A stretch of DNA of 64,000 nucleotides from Pseudomonas sp. S31 (GCF_016648105.1 NZ_JACVVE010000026.1:39807-103806); one strand, 5' to 3'; positions 17,021-27,876 are shown, counted from the stretch's first letter. The notes: generated by a model not told the origin, from the letters alone. Numbers and translations: made by a program.

Positions 17021-17500
17021 ATGCGCCTACGTCAACTGTCCGCGATCCTGTCCCTGAGCCTGGCGGCCACCGCCCCGCTGATGGCTGCCAACCTCAAGGA
17101 CGTCGCCCCCTATCCGGAAGCGGAAAAAGGCTTCACCCGGCAGGTCATCCACCTGCCGGCGCAAGCCGATGAGTCTGCCTACAAGCTGGAAGTGCTCGCC
17201 GGCAGGACGCTTCAGGTCGATTGCAACCGCCAGCGCCTGGGCGGCAGCCTCGAGGAACACACCCTGCAGGGCTGGGGCTATCCCTACTACCGCCTGGAGA
17301 AAGTCAGCGGCCCCGCCAGCACCCTGATGGCCTGCCCGGATGGCAAGAAGACCGAGGCCTTCGTTCCGGTGATCGGTGACGGCTTCCTGTTGCGCTACAA
17401 CAGCAAGTTGCCGGTGGTGCTGTATGTACCTGACGGCGTCGAAGTGCGTTATCGCGTATGGTCGGCGTCGGACGACGTGCAAAAGGCTACAGTGGAATAA
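17021..17500 (+). CDS. eco: Ecotin, periplasmic serine protease inhibitor
   Basis: This 159-residue protein has a signal peptide (MRLRQLSAILSLSLAATAPLMA) and the ecotin fold signatures PYPEAEKGFTRQVIHLP, CNRQRLGG and STLMACP; Met in the last motif is the P1 residue that enters the protease site. Two Cys residues can form the loop disulfide. Ecotin protects the periplasm against chymotrypsin-like, elastase-like and trypsin-like proteases. The ATG at 17021 has a perfect aaggagg site; an upstream extension lacks signal-peptide logic. Confidence 0.93.
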   Translation: MRLRQLSAILSLSLAATAPLMAANLKDVAPYPEAEKGFTRQVIHLPAQADESAYKLEVLAGRTLQVDCNRQRLGGSLEEHTLQGWGYPYYRLEKVSGPASTLMACPDGKKTEAFVPVIGDGFLLRYNSKLPVVLYVPDGVEVRYRVWSASDDVQKATVE

Positions 17501-17515
17501 GACGCTTCTTCAGAA

Positions 17516-17557
17516 GGCCCTGTCGCCTGCAGGCACTGGCTTACCGGCGACAGGGCC
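17516..17557. terminator. Long inverted repeat between eco and the acetoacetyl-CoA synthetase gene
   Basis: A perfect 12-bp inverted repeat, ggccctgtcgcc (17516-17527) and ggcgacagggcc (17546-17557), encloses 18 nt. It has no T tract, so it may be an mRNA-processing or REP-like element rather than a terminator. It sits 27 bp before the next start codon. Confidence 0.6.
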
Positions 17558-17584
17558 AGCACAGGCAAACCCAGGAGGTTCGGC

Positions 17585-19543
<1,959 letters not shown>

Positions 19544-19578
19544 TGACGGCCTTTTTTTGCCCGAAGTACAGGTGCCCC

Positions 19579-19854
19579 ATGAAAGCTCAAGCCCGCCACA
19601 TCCTGGTCAAGACCGCTGACGAAGCCGAAAAGCTCAAGCAGCGCATCGCCAACGGCGAGGCCTTCGACGTGCTGGCCAAGAAGTTTTCCACCTGCCCGTC
19701 GGGCAAGCGTGGCGGCGACCTGGGTGAAATTCGCCCGGGCCAACTGGTCGGCGCCATCGACCAGGTGATCTTCAAGAAACCCCTGCGGGTGGTGCATGGG
19801 CCGATCAAGAGCAAGTTCGGCTACCACCTGGTGCAGACCTTCTACCGCGACTGA
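19579..19854 (+). CDS. ppiC: Small parvulin-type peptidyl-prolyl isomerase (PpiC-like), second copy
   Basis: This 91-residue single-domain parvulin begins MKAQARHILVKTADEAEKLK and contains GKRGGDLGEIRPGQLVGAID and FGYHLVQTF. It has no signal peptide. It is a diverged paralogue of the protein at 11918, sharing the ARHILV start and the RxGGDLG core. An upstream in-frame ATG at 19543 adds 12 residues that look non-coding. Confidence 0.92.
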   Translation: MKAQARHILVKTADEAEKLKQRIANGEAFDVLAKKFSTCPSGKRGGDLGEIRPGQLVGAIDQVIFKKPLRVVHGPIKSKFGYHLVQTFYRD

Positions 19855-19881
19855 AACTCAGCGCCGCGCGGCCCGAGGTTG

Positions 19882-19948
19882 AATCTCAATTTTTGCCGAT
19901 TTTGAGTTGATACGGTACATTTATCTCAAATACATGGGAATTTGAGAT
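19882..19948 (+). promoter_or_regulatory. Operator-like dyad over the fic translation start
   Basis: A perfect 9-bp inverted repeat, atctcaaat (19923-19931) and atttgagat (19940-19948), flanks 8 nt and ends exactly at the fic ATG. Related half-sites (aatctcaa near 19882 and ttttgag near 19899) lie upstream. The block is AT-rich. A regulator bound here, or an RNA hairpin, would cover the weak ggga ribosome binding site. Confidence 0.6.
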
Positions 19949-21292
19949 ATGTTCAAGCACCCTCCTCAGCTTCTTGCAAGCCCATTTGACGGCATCGAGC
20001 CAGGCAACATCATGAGCTACCTCGGCTATCACTCGATTGTGGACGGTGATGGCAAATATCTGCATTTCGATCAGCTTCGCCGACGGCTGCCGAAATCCAT
20101 TGATGCGGTTGTGGCATGGTCCCTGATCAAAGATGCTCGACGGCAACAACAATCCATTCCCATCTTGCTCGGGGAGCCGGAGGAACCGTGTAAGTTCGTT
20201 ACAACGCCAGCCATCCTACGGGCCATGTCTCTGTGTGATCAGAAGACGACCACCGCTGCCCTCACCTACATGACCTCTCAGATTGGTGAAGGAAAGCAGA
20301 TCCAATACCTGATGACCGACCTTATCAATGAGGAGGCAATCAGCAGCAGCCAGCTGGAAGGTTCGGCCACGACGACGAAGGTCGCTAAAAGTTTGCTGCA
20401 AACCGAACGAAAGGGGAAAGACGAAGGCGAAAAAATGATCATCGGGAATTACCGGATGATGGAATGCGCCTGGAAAAACAGGAATGAACCGCTTACCGCT
20501 GAATTGATGCTGGAGCTGCACCTTGTAGGCGTTGAAGGGATAGACGATGAACACTATCACCCCGGGACGCTGCGCAATAACGATGACATTGAAGTGAGAG
20601 ACGGAGACGGGAATATCGTCCATCAGCCGCCACCGGCGGCAACATTGAAATATCGACTCAGCGCAATTATCGATTGGATCAACCGGGATCACACCAACAC
20701 GAGCGATCCCGATTACATCCACCCGTTGATCAAGGCCATCATCATCCACTTTGCCATGGGATTCGAACACCCGTTCCATGATGGTAACGGCCGAGTGGCA
20801 CGTGCGCTATTCTACTGGTTCATGTTCAGGGAAGGATTCTCGGCGTTTCGCTACATCGCGATCAGCACGCTATTGAAAGCTGCACCTAAACGTTATGGCA
20901 TGAGTTACGTCTATAGCGAAACCGACGACATGGACCTCACCTATTTTGTGGACTACCAGTGTCAGACGATCACTAGGGCGATCACCCTTTTCCTGAGAAA
21001 TTTTGATGACGCCTTGAAGTCACTCTACGAATTCGAACAATTTCTATTCAAGTCTGGGTTATTCCGAAAACTCTCAGCCAATCAGCGCATCGTGTTCAAC
21101 TTCGCCAACAGCAAAATGGCAACTGATTTCACTGCCAACAGTGTCATGACCCATTTAGGTTGTTCCTACAATACAGCAGCATCAGTGCTGAATGGTCTGG
21201 TCGAATACAAGGTGTTCAAAAAGCGCAAGGAGGGCAAGACCTGGGTCTACTCGATGGAAACCCCGGAAGCCATACGCAAAACATTGGTCTAA
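19949..21292 (+). CDS. Fic domain protein (predicted AMP transferase) with built-in inhibitory motif
   Basis: This 447-residue protein has the full Fic active-site motif HPFHDGNGR at residues 274-282; His274 is the expected catalytic base for AMP transfer to target hydroxyls. An N-terminal inhibitory helix is present, with Ser133...Glu137-Gly138 matching [S/T]xxxE[G/N], so it belongs to the self-inhibited class and needs no antitoxin. The C-terminus (about 385-447) looks like a winged helix, suggesting DNA binding and autoregulation. Base composition is much more AT-rich than its neighbours, pointing to horizontal transfer. Confidence 0.92.
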   Translation: MFKHPPQLLASPFDGIEPGNIMSYLGYHSIVDGDGKYLHFDQLRRRLPKSIDAVVAWSLIKDARRQQQSIPILLGEPEEPCKFVTTPAILRAMSLCDQKTTTAALTYMTSQIGEGKQIQYLMTDLINEEAISSSQLEGSATTTKVAKSLLQTERKGKDEGEKMIIGNYRMMECAWKNRNEPLTAELMLELHLVGVEGIDDEHYHPGTLRNNDDIEVRDGDGNIVHQPPPAATLKYRLSAIIDWINRDHTNTSDPDYIHPLIKAIIIHFAMGFEHPFHDGNGRVARALFYWFMFREGFSAFRYIAISTLLKAAPKRYGMSYVYSETDDMDLTYFVDYQCQTITRAITLFLRNFDDALKSLYEFEQFLFKSGLFRKLSANQRIVFNFANSKMATDFTANSVMTHLGCSYNTAASVLNGLVEYKVFKKRKEGKTWVYSMETPEAIRKTLV

Positions 21293-21342
21293 GACCTGCC
21301 CTCTGCGCAGTCCGGGGCGTGCAAGCAGACCGGACAGCGGTA

Positions 21343-21966
21343 TTAGCGTCGCGCGGCCAGCAGGCCGAGGCCCGCGCAACCGAGCAGCGAGGCGCTGACC
21401 CGGTTGAACAGCCGGCGCGGCGCTGGTTGTTCGAACCACCGTTGCAGATAGGCCCCGAGCCCCGCATAGATGGCGATCGCCGCCCATTCCAGGAGCAGGA
21501 ACAGCACGCCCAGGCAGAGGAACTGCTCGCTCACCGGGGTGCTGCTATCGACCGAGACGAATTGCGGCAGGAAGGCCGTGAATATCAACACCGCCTTGGG
21601 GTTGCCAGCAGCAACCCAAAATTCCTGACGCGCCAGGCGCCAACCGCCGCGGGGCTGTTCCTCGGCCTGGGTTGCTTCACCCACCGGTGCCCGCCACAAC
21701 TGCCAGGCGATGTAGAACAGGTAGGCGGCACCGATCACCTTGATCGCCAGGAACAGGTATTCGCTGGTGTGCAGCACCACCGCCAGGCCCATGGCTGCCA
21801 GGGCGATCATGCCGGCGAAGGCCAGCAGCCGCCCGCCGCCGGCCAGGCAGGCGGTGCGCAGGCCGAAGCGGCTGGCATTGTGCAGCGACAACAGGTTGTT
21901 CGGCCCCGGCGCCATGTTCAGGGCAAAGCAGGCGGGTATGAATAACAGCAGGCTCGACAGGTCCAT
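21343..21966 (-). CDS. LysE/RhtB family amino acid exporter
   Basis: This 207-residue membrane protein has the LysE/RhtB signature near its start (FALNMAPGPNNLLSLHNASRFG) and about six hydrophobic segments. These proteins export amino acids or their analogues. It is transcribed divergently from an AraC-type regulator 131 bp away, which may control it. The ribosome binding site is aaggag. Confidence 0.9.
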   Translation of the reverse strand: MDLSSLLLFIPACFALNMAPGPNNLLSLHNASRFGLRTACLAGGGRLLAFAGMIALAAMGLAVVLHTSEYLFLAIKVIGAAYLFYIAWQLWRAPVGEATQAEEQPRGGWRLARQEFWVAAGNPKAVLIFTAFLPQFVSVDSSTPVSEQFLCLGVLFLLLEWAAIAIYAGLGAYLQRWFEQPAPRRLFNRVSASLLGCAGLGLLAARR

Positions 21967-22097
21967 TTCGTTCTCCTTGCAACAGGCGGCTACTGTCAGC
22001 GCCGGTCGGGGCCTGGGTCAAGGTACAGCTGCCAGCGAAATCTGTACGGCCGGGCACCTGGCACTGCTAAGCTGGCGACCTGACCGAGGAGCCTTGC

Positions 22098-22922
22098 ATG
22101 TCTGTCGACGAACTCTGGCGCGACCCGGCGCTGCCTTTCGTGGAGAGCCGCCGTGCCTGCCATAGCCGGGCCTGCTACAAGGCCCATAGCCACCCGACCT
22201 TCTCCATTGGCGCGGTGGATGCCGGCTACAGCCGATTCACCGGCGCCGAGGGAGGCCAGCAGCGCCTGACGCCCGGTACCCTGGTGCTGGTACCGGCACA
22301 GCGGGTGCATGCCTGCAACCCCGAGCCTGGGCAGGCCTGGAGCTACCAGATGCTGCATGTACATGCCGATTGGCTGGCAGCGCTGCGTCTGGAAGCCGGC
22401 CTGGCCTGCGCTGCGCCTGGAGCACCGGCACGCATCAGCCATTGTGCGCAGCTGTACCGGCAGTTTTGCGAACTCAACGATGTGCTGTTCTCGCACGCCT
22501 CCACGCTGGAGAAGGAGGCCGCGCTGGTGGCCTTCCTGGGCGACAACGACTTCGCTGAGCAGCCTACGCTGGTAGCCGCCCCAGTCCCGCCGCTGGCACC
22601 GACAACGTTGCGCGCGCTGACCCACCGGATCGAGCTCGAAGGCCCAGGCCAATTGAGCCTGGACGAACTGGCCCGACAAACCGGCATGGGCCGTTATGCC
22701 TTGATCCGGGCGTTTCGTGCCGCCACCGGGCTGACCCCGCATGCCTACCTGCTCAATGCCCGGGTCAACCAGGGCCGGCAGTTGCTGGGCCAAGGCCAGG
22801 CCCTGGCCGATGTGGCCTATCGCTTGGGGTTCGCCGACCAGGCCCACTTCCAGCGGGTGTTCAAGGCCCACGTCGGCATCACCCCGGGGCTGTACCGCCA
22901 AGCGCACGCGCCGCTGCAATAA
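22098..22922 (+). CDS. AraC family transcriptional regulator
   Basis: This 274-residue protein has an N-terminal cupin sensor domain (CYKAHSHPTFSIGAVDAG) and two C-terminal helix-turn-helix units, the second ending DVAYRLGFADQAHFQRVFKAHVGITPGLYR. It lies between two LysE-type exporter genes, one divergent and one co-directional, and is the likely regulator of one or both. The effector is unknown. Confidence 0.92.
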   Translation: MSVDELWRDPALPFVESRRACHSRACYKAHSHPTFSIGAVDAGYSRFTGAEGGQQRLTPGTLVLVPAQRVHACNPEPGQAWSYQMLHVHADWLAALRLEAGLACAAPGAPARISHCAQLYRQFCELNDVLFSHASTLEKEAALVAFLGDNDFAEQPTLVAAPVPPLAPTTLRALTHRIELEGPGQLSLDELARQTGMGRYALIRAFRAATGLTPHAYLLNARVNQGRQLLGQGQALADVAYRLGFADQAHFQRVFKAHVGITPGLYRQAHAPLQ

Positions 22923-22988
22923 TCTTCAATACGGGCAGGCATCCGCGCTCGCAGACTGCGCTTTCTTCCACCAGAGAAAGCCAGTTCC

Positions 22989-23603
22989 ATGGAGCAGTTC
23001 CTGATCGTCGCCCTCGCCCACTTCCTCGCCTTGCTATCGCCTGGCCCGGACTTTTTCCTGGTCGCCCGCACCTCGATCAACGCCGGCTGGCGCGCCGCCA
23101 GCGGTGCCTGCCTGGGCATCGCCCTGGCCAACGGGCTGTTCATTGCCATGGCCTTCGCCGGGTTGTCGGTGCTGCGTGAAGGCAGTGCATCGTTCATTGC
23201 CCTGCAACTGGCCGGGGCCGCCTACCTGATGTACATCGGCGGGCTGTTCCTGCGTCACGCCGGGCGGTCCAACCTCTCCGCCATCGACGCCCGCGCATTC
23301 AGCAGCAGCGGTTGGCGCAACCTAGGCATGGGTTTCGCTTCGGGTGTGCTCAACCCCAAGAACGCCTTGTTCTATGCCAGCCTGGCAAGCATGGTGGCCA
23401 GCAGCAGCGTGGCCTGGAAGCTGGTCTACGCCAGCTGGATGTTCGCCATCGTGCTGTTGTGGGATCTATTGGTGGCGCTGGTGATCGGCAACCGCCGCGT
23501 GCTGCGCCGTTTCACCCAGGCCCTGCCCTGGCTGGAGCGTGCCTGCGGGGCGATGCTGATAGTGCTGGCCACGGCGCTGCTCATGCGCCTGGCGTGGAAC
23601 TGA
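22989..23603 (+). CDS. LysE/RhtB family amino acid exporter
   Basis: This 204-residue membrane protein starts MEQFLIVALAHFLALLSPGPDFFLVARTS, with the LysE-family SPGPDF motif. It lies 66 bp after the AraC gene in the same direction. Its 3' end overlaps the phosphatase gene on the other strand by 23 bp. Confidence 0.9.
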   Translation: MEQFLIVALAHFLALLSPGPDFFLVARTSINAGWRAASGACLGIALANGLFIAMAFAGLSVLREGSASFIALQLAGAAYLMYIGGLFLRHAGRSNLSAIDARAFSSSGWRNLGMGFASGVLNPKNALFYASLASMVASSSVAWKLVYASWMFAIVLLWDLLVALVIGNRRVLRRFTQALPWLERACGAMLIVLATALLMRLAWN

Positions 23604-24276
23604 TCACACGCAGGGTGGCGAGGTCCATCAGGCTGAAATAGCCACTGGCCCAGCCACCCGTGTCCAGGTGCCAGACATTGCCGAGGCATTTGGCACGCAA
23701 TACCGGCGTGTGGCCTACCAGCAACGCGCGCACGCCTGCCACCGGCTCGCTGTCGTCGTCCTTGAGACGCCGCCGGGACCACTGGCACACCTCGATCACC
23801 TGCAGGTCGTACTGCGTTTGCAGGCTGGTACGCAGGGTGGCCCAGTCGGCGAAGGGGCTGTCGGCGTGCAGCAGGCCGACCAGGCCGGCCTCGGTCTCGA
23901 CCTCCATCGCGACGGGCAATTGGGCGAATGCCTCGACATAGCGCTGCTGTTCGCCCGGCGCCATGTCGATGAACCAGCTGCCACCCGCCGCACGGTACAT
24001 GTCCAGTTCCAGGCGCCCGCCGCGCAACAGGGTGATCGCCAGCGACTCATGGTTGCCCTGCACCGCATGGAACCAGGGCCGAGCCAGCCAATCCAGCGCC
24101 TCTTCACTGTGCGGCCCGCGGTCGACCAGGTCGCCGACACTGAACAGGCGGTCGACGCTCGGATCGAAAGCCACCGCCTCCAGGGTCTGCTCCAGGCGGC
24201 GGAAATGCCCGTGGATATCCCCTACGGCCAGGTCACGGCCGAGTGTGTTGGCGCTCACGTGGCGAAACCGGCTCAT
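23581..24276 (-). CDS. Metallophosphoesterase, PrpA/PrpB-like protein phosphatase
   Basis: This 231-residue protein has the calcineurin-type metal motifs GDIHGH (19-24), GDLVDRG (48-54) and GNHE (74-77), followed by a C-terminal GHTP. The order and size match bacterial serine/threonine phosphatases of the PrpA/PrpB group; diadenosine tetraphosphatase ApaH is a less likely alternative because it is longer. The start MSRFRHVS at 24276 was chosen over one 18 codons upstream, which reaches into the divergent promoter region. Confidence 0.88.
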   Translation of the reverse strand: MSRFRHVSANTLGRDLAVGDIHGHFRRLEQTLEAVAFDPSVDRLFSVGDLVDRGPHSEEALDWLARPWFHAVQGNHESLAITLLRGGRLELDMYRAAGGSWFIDMAPGEQQRYVEAFAQLPVAMEVETEAGLVGLLHADSPFADWATLRTSLQTQYDLQVIEVCQWSRRRLKDDDSEPVAGVRALLVGHTPVLRAKCLGNVWHLDTGGWASGYFSLMDLATLRVISSTPGA

Positions 24277-24350
24277 TACAATGTTCCTCTGCTGTTGCGC
24301 CTCGGGCGGGGGTAAAATGATCGAACACACAGCCAGCCCGGAGGTGCATC

Positions 24351-24866
24351 ATGCGTACATCCCTCGTGTATGCCGTGCTCGTGGCACTGGCAATGGACAG
24401 CATGGCACACGCGGCTCCCGCCGAGCAGGTCGAGGTCCGTTTCGAGCATCCGGAAAAATTCCGCGATGCCAGCCTCGACGGCCCAGGCTACGAGCGTGGT
24501 GCCGATGCCTACGTGCTGAAAACCCTCACCCAGTACCTGCAGAAACTGGGTCAACGCTACTTGCAACCCGGCCAGCACCTGGCCATCGACATCCGCGACA
24601 TCGACCTGGCCGGTCGCTATGAGCCCTGGCACGGCAATGCCTACGATGTGCGCTACATGCGTGACATCACCTGGCCGACCATCGAGCTCACCTATACCCT
24701 GAGCCAGCCCGGCAAACCCGACCAGCACGCCCAGGAACGGGTCAGCGACAAGATGTACCTGAGCCGCCCTGGTCGCGCGGCGAGCAGCAGCGACCGCCTG
24801 TACGCCGAAAAAGCCATGCTCGACGACTGGTTCCGCCAGCGCTTCGCCGAGCGTCCGACATCCTGA
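24351..24866 (+). CDS. DUF3016 family exported protein
   Basis: This 171-residue protein has a signal peptide (cleavage after AHA near residue 21) and a domain I recognise as DUF3016: VEVRFEHPEKFRDAS, the central HLAIDIRDIDLAGRYEPW, and RYMRDITWPTIEL. Members are periplasmic and of unknown function. The gene is divergent from the phosphatase. Confidence 0.8.
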   Translation: MRTSLVYAVLVALAMDSMAHAAPAEQVEVRFEHPEKFRDASLDGPGYERGADAYVLKTLTQYLQKLGQRYLQPGQHLAIDIRDIDLAGRYEPWHGNAYDVRYMRDITWPTIELTYTLSQPGKPDQHAQERVSDKMYLSRPGRAASSSDRLYAEKAMLDDWFRQRFAERPTS

Positions 24867-24938
24867 CATCGGTGCTGGTACTGTTGAAGCCAGCGGTAGT
24901 ATGCTCGATGTTTGTTCGGACCAGGGATGGGCATCACC

Positions 24939-25679
24939 ATGAAGCTATGCGCCGTGCAACTGGCTGCATACAAGGGCGACTTGCAGCGTAACCTCGAGCG
25001 GCACCTGTATTGCATCGACCAGGCAGCGGCACAGGGCGCAGAACTGGTGGTGTTCCCCGAGCTGTCACTGACCGGCTACGAACCCGCCCTGGCCCGCCAG
25101 GTGGCGCTGCCGCTGTGCTCTTCCCGGCTCGACCCACTGCAGGCCGCCTGCGAACGCCACGGCATCACGGTGGCGGTAGGCTTGCCGTTGCCTACCCCCG
25201 ACGGTATCCGCATCGGCATGCCGATCCTCAGCCCCGGCGCGCCTCGCCTGGAATACGCCAAGCAACGCCTGCATGCCGACGAGCTGCCGTTCTTCACCCC
25301 GGCGAGCCAGCCTGTGGTGTTTTCCGCAGGCGTGCACCGTATCGCACCAGCCATTTGCTACGAGTCGATGTTCATCGAGCACGCCGCCCAGGCCCAGGCG
25401 CTGGGTGCGGACATCTACCTGGTGAGCGTGGCGAAGACCGCCAAGGGCCTGCGCGAGGGTTACGAACACTACCCAGAGGCCGCGCGTACCTTGGGCATGA
25501 GCGTGTTGATGGCCAACTGCGTCGGCGCCTCGGACTGCTTCATCGGTGCCGGCGGCTCGGCGGCCTGGGACAGCCAGGGCCGCATGCTGGCGGCACTGGA
25601 CGAGCACAGCCAGGGCCTGGTGCTGCTGGACACCCTCAGCGCCAGTGCTGCCACACTGCCATTAGATGGCTTGTCTTGA
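24939..25679 (+). CDS. Carbon-nitrogen hydrolase (nitrilase superfamily)
   Basis: This 246-residue enzyme carries the Glu-Lys-Cys triad of the nitrilase superfamily: Glu41 in VFPELSLTGYEP, Lys108 in YAKQRLH, and Cys140 in APAICYESMF. It probably hydrolyses a small amide; the substrate is unknown. Two in-frame upstream starts (24927 and 24912) exist; ATG 24939 has aggga at a workable distance and gives a normal N-terminus. Its stop overlaps the next gene (TGATG). Confidence 0.85.
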   Translation: MKLCAVQLAAYKGDLQRNLERHLYCIDQAAAQGAELVVFPELSLTGYEPALARQVALPLCSSRLDPLQAACERHGITVAVGLPLPTPDGIRIGMPILSPGAPRLEYAKQRLHADELPFFTPASQPVVFSAGVHRIAPAICYESMFIEHAAQAQALGADIYLVSVAKTAKGLREGYEHYPEAARTLGMSVLMANCVGASDCFIGAGGSAAWDSQGRMLAALDEHSQGLVLLDTLSASAATLPLDGLS

Positions 25680-25921
25680 TGAAATACCTGCTGCTGGCAT
25701 TGGCCAGTTACGCCGTGACCTATTACATCGTCGGCCTGTTGATCAGAGGCCAACTGGCGGAGATCGCCGAGGGCCTGCGCCACCGCCCCGACGCCCCGCC
25801 ACCCGGGCAATATCTGCGCGAGGTGCAGTCTCGTGCGCAACGTGCGCATCGGCAGTACACGCTGATGGCCGGCTCGCTGCTGACCATCGTGGTGTGCCTG
25901 GTCGCAGCCTGGGTCGGCTAG
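25679..25921 (+). CDS. Small membrane protein, translationally coupled to the nitrilase-family gene
   Basis: This 80-residue protein has a hydrophobic N-terminal segment (MKYLLLALASYAVTYYIVGLL), a charged middle with Pro-rich PDAPPPGQY, and a second membrane segment (LMAGSLLTIVVCLVAAWVG). Start and stop of the preceding gene overlap. Both ends in the membrane with a central soluble loop suggest a hairpin topology. I do not recognise the family. Confidence 0.7.
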   Translation: MKYLLLALASYAVTYYIVGLLIRGQLAEIAEGLRHRPDAPPPGQYLREVQSRAQRAHRQYTLMAGSLLTIVVCLVAAWVG

Positions 25922-26418
25922 AACGCCAACGCCAGGCTCTGGCGCCCCTCCAGCGCCAACAGGTACTGCTTGGCCGGCAAACCGCCGGCAAAGCCGGTCA
26001 GCCCACCGCCGGCACCGATCACACGATGGCAGGGGGCAATGATGGAAATCGGGTTGCGGCCATTGGCGGCGCCCACTGCCCGCACGGCGCTGGGGTTGCC
26101 GATCTGCCGGGCGATGTCGCTGTAGCTGCGGGTTTCGCCAAAGGGAATGGTCAACAGCGCTGCCCAGACCTGACGCTGGAACTCGGTGCCGGCAAAATCC
26201 AGTGGCAGGTCGAAGTGCTGGCGGTTGCCGGCAAAGTATTCGCCTAGCTGGCAAGCGGCCCGGAGCAGTACCGGGTGGGCATCATCACGGTGCAGCTCGC
26301 CCAGGCGCACGCGATTCTCCCGCTCCTCTTCCCACAGCACGGCCGCCAGGCTGTCGCCACGGGCCGCCAGGGTCAGGGTGCCGACCGGGGATTGCATGAA
26401 GGTGTAGGCACTGGACAT
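25918..26418 (-). CDS. ogt: Methylated-DNA-[protein]-cysteine S-methyltransferase
   Basis: This 166-residue suicide DNA-repair protein removes alkyl groups from O6-alkylguanine. The acceptor Cys130 lies in IIAPCHRVIG, preceded by the helix-turn-helix region with FQRQVWAALLTIPFGETRSY and the Arg finger RAVGAANGRNP. Length fits Ogt. Its stop codon shares bases with the stop of the plus-strand membrane protein gene (ctag at 25918-25921). Confidence 0.95.
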   Translation of the reverse strand: MSSAYTFMQSPVGTLTLAARGDSLAAVLWEEERENRVRLGELHRDDAHPVLLRAACQLGEYFAGNRQHFDLPLDFAGTEFQRQVWAALLTIPFGETRSYSDIARQIGNPSAVRAVGAANGRNPISIIAPCHRVIGAGGGLTGFAGGLPAKQYLLALEGRQSLALAF

Positions 26419-26635
26419 GGGCAGGCTCCTGGAAGGTGAACGTTGCTGGCACTGTACGCACCCGCGCGGCGAGGCGCATCCGCTTTCTTGCGCACGCAAA
26501 TGGCGAAATCCGAAAGCCTGGCGACGGGTGGTATATGACAGGCTGGTGACGCAATCGATTGCCACCCATGAGCTAACTTGCTGGTTTCAGACACTCCAGC
26601 TAATACTAAAGTCTCTGCCTGGGGAGGCACGAAAC

Positions 26636-26887
26636 ATGCAAACGAGATTTGTTATCGTTCCGGCCGTGCCGGTCGAGAAAGAGTCTTTTCGCATCGGTAC
26701 ACGCTACTACGCGGCAACCGTATGTGGTGGCTTCGATATCTATGACAACCACGGCAAGGAACGCTTGAAACCCAGTTACCCGAGCAAGGCCGAAGCCGAA
26801 CAGCACTGCCTGCGCATGAACGCCGAGGCTTCGGCGGCCGAAGATGGGGTCGAACTTGCGTTCAATTCGGCGTTTCCCAGCGGGTAA
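26636..26887 (+). CDS. Small conserved-looking protein of unknown function
   Basis: This 83-residue soluble protein begins MQTRFVIVPAVPVEKESFRIG. It has a beta-rich front (YYAATVCGGFDIYDNHG) and a helical tail (SKAEAEQHCLRMNAEASA). A very strong ribosome binding site (ggggagg, 26621-26627) fixes the start at ATG 26636. I do not recognise a domain. It opens a run of small orphan genes. Confidence 0.7.
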   Translation: MQTRFVIVPAVPVEKESFRIGTRYYAATVCGGFDIYDNHGKERLKPSYPSKAEAEQHCLRMNAEASAAEDGVELAFNSAFPSG

Positions 26888-26896
26888 CAGTTCCAG

Positions 26897-27235
26897 TCAT
26901 TCGTGCGTGCGGAACTTGAGTTTGGCGACCCGGCTCAACGCCCACCCGGCGAACACGTAGAAGGTATCCAGATAGAACAGGCCCTTGTAGTTGGGCAGGG
27001 ATTGCCCTGTGACCATCAATTCCGGAGTCGGCGGGAACAATGCATGGATGCCGTTGGGCAACACTGCGAGGGCGAGCAGCATCAGGTAGGTGACCGTGCG
27101 CAGCAGGGTCGAGCGCGTGAGCGAACGGTCGGCCCACTTCAAGCCGAAATAGGCGATGACACCGGCGGCAGGTAAAACCCAGAAATGCGTCGGGATTCCG
27201 ATGAACATCTCTGCCACGATACTTCTGGTCTCCAC
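26897..27235 (-). CDS. Small inner-membrane protein of unknown function
   Basis: This 112-residue protein has three hydrophobic segments (about residues 18-32, 45-62 and 85-100) and a basic C-terminus (RVAKLKFRTHE). The start is GTG at 27235 behind a ggaggt site. It is convergent with the preceding gene, 9 bp apart. No family recognised. Confidence 0.6.
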   Translation of the reverse strand: METRSIVAEMFIGIPTHFWVLPAAGVIAYFGLKWADRSLTRSTLLRTVTYLMLLALAVLPNGIHALFPPTPELMVTGQSLPNYKGLFYLDTFYVFAGWALSRVAKLKFRTHE

Positions 27236-27326
27236 CCGCCTACCTCCACAACATGAAAAGCTGGATTATCACGAGTGAATCGGGCGAATGCAAAATCTTG
27301 CGCGGCGGCTGCCCGAACTACCCAGC

Positions 27327-27509
27327 TCAAGCCCTGCGGCGACGCGACCACAGACCAGTGGCGAGCAAGACGATACCGGGCACCAGCAGCCCAGCGGCGG
27401 TATAGCCGAATGCCGGCTGACCCGAGGCCGCTACCGCAGCGAATGCGGCGCCCACGGCGAGCAACGGTGCGCCAACGAAAATGAATGGGGTCTTGGCTGT
27501 CTTGGCCAT
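27327..27509 (-). CDS. Small two-helix membrane protein
   Basis: This 60-residue protein begins MAKTAKTPFIFVGAPLLAVG, has two hydrophobic stretches separated by a short turn, and ends in SRRRRA, a cytoplasmic anchor. The ATG at 27509 has an aggagg site. Unknown function; small size and near-ideal ribosome binding site support a real gene. Confidence 0.6.
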   Translation of the reverse strand: MAKTAKTPFIFVGAPLLAVGAAFAAVAASGQPAFGYTAAGLLVPGIVLLATGLWSRRRRA

Positions 27510-27546
27510 TCGGGGTCCTCCTGAGTGAAGGCCCATTGAAACACAT

Positions 27547-27876
27547 TCAGTCGAGGCACTCACGCGCTGCCATGCGCAGCTTGTCCGAGGACAGGAAGCT
27601 GCCTTTGTAGAAGGTCGCCCTGCTTCCCTCGCGATACGCCACCACCTCCAACACCTCGTCGGACGTCAGCGAACTAGGTGCCGTAAGGCGGTAACCATGG
27701 GCAATCGACTTCTGCGTGGTTTGCGGCGCCAGCGTCTGCCATTTAGGCAAGACACAGGCAGCATAAGCCTCGGGAGTTTTAGCGGAAGTCTTGCTGCCAG
27801 TGGGTTTTCCTGGCGTGGCACAACCTGCAACAACAGCAATCAGAAGCGAACAACTGAGAATACGAAAGATAGGCAT
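27547..27876 (-). CDS. Predicted lipoprotein of unknown function
   Basis: This 109-residue protein has a lipoprotein signal (MPIFRILSCSLLIAVVAGC), with the lipobox VAGC, followed by a Thr/Lys-rich linker and a small domain with two Cys residues (CVLPKW and ARECLD) that could form a disulfide. An ATG five codons upstream is possible. Asp is absent at +2 (CAT), which favours the outer membrane. Family not recognised. Confidence 0.65.
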   Translation of the reverse strand: MPIFRILSCSLLIAVVAGCATPGKPTGSKTSAKTPEAYAACVLPKWQTLAPQTTQKSIAHGYRLTAPSSLTSDEVLEVVAYREGSRATFYKGSFLSSDKLRMAARECLD

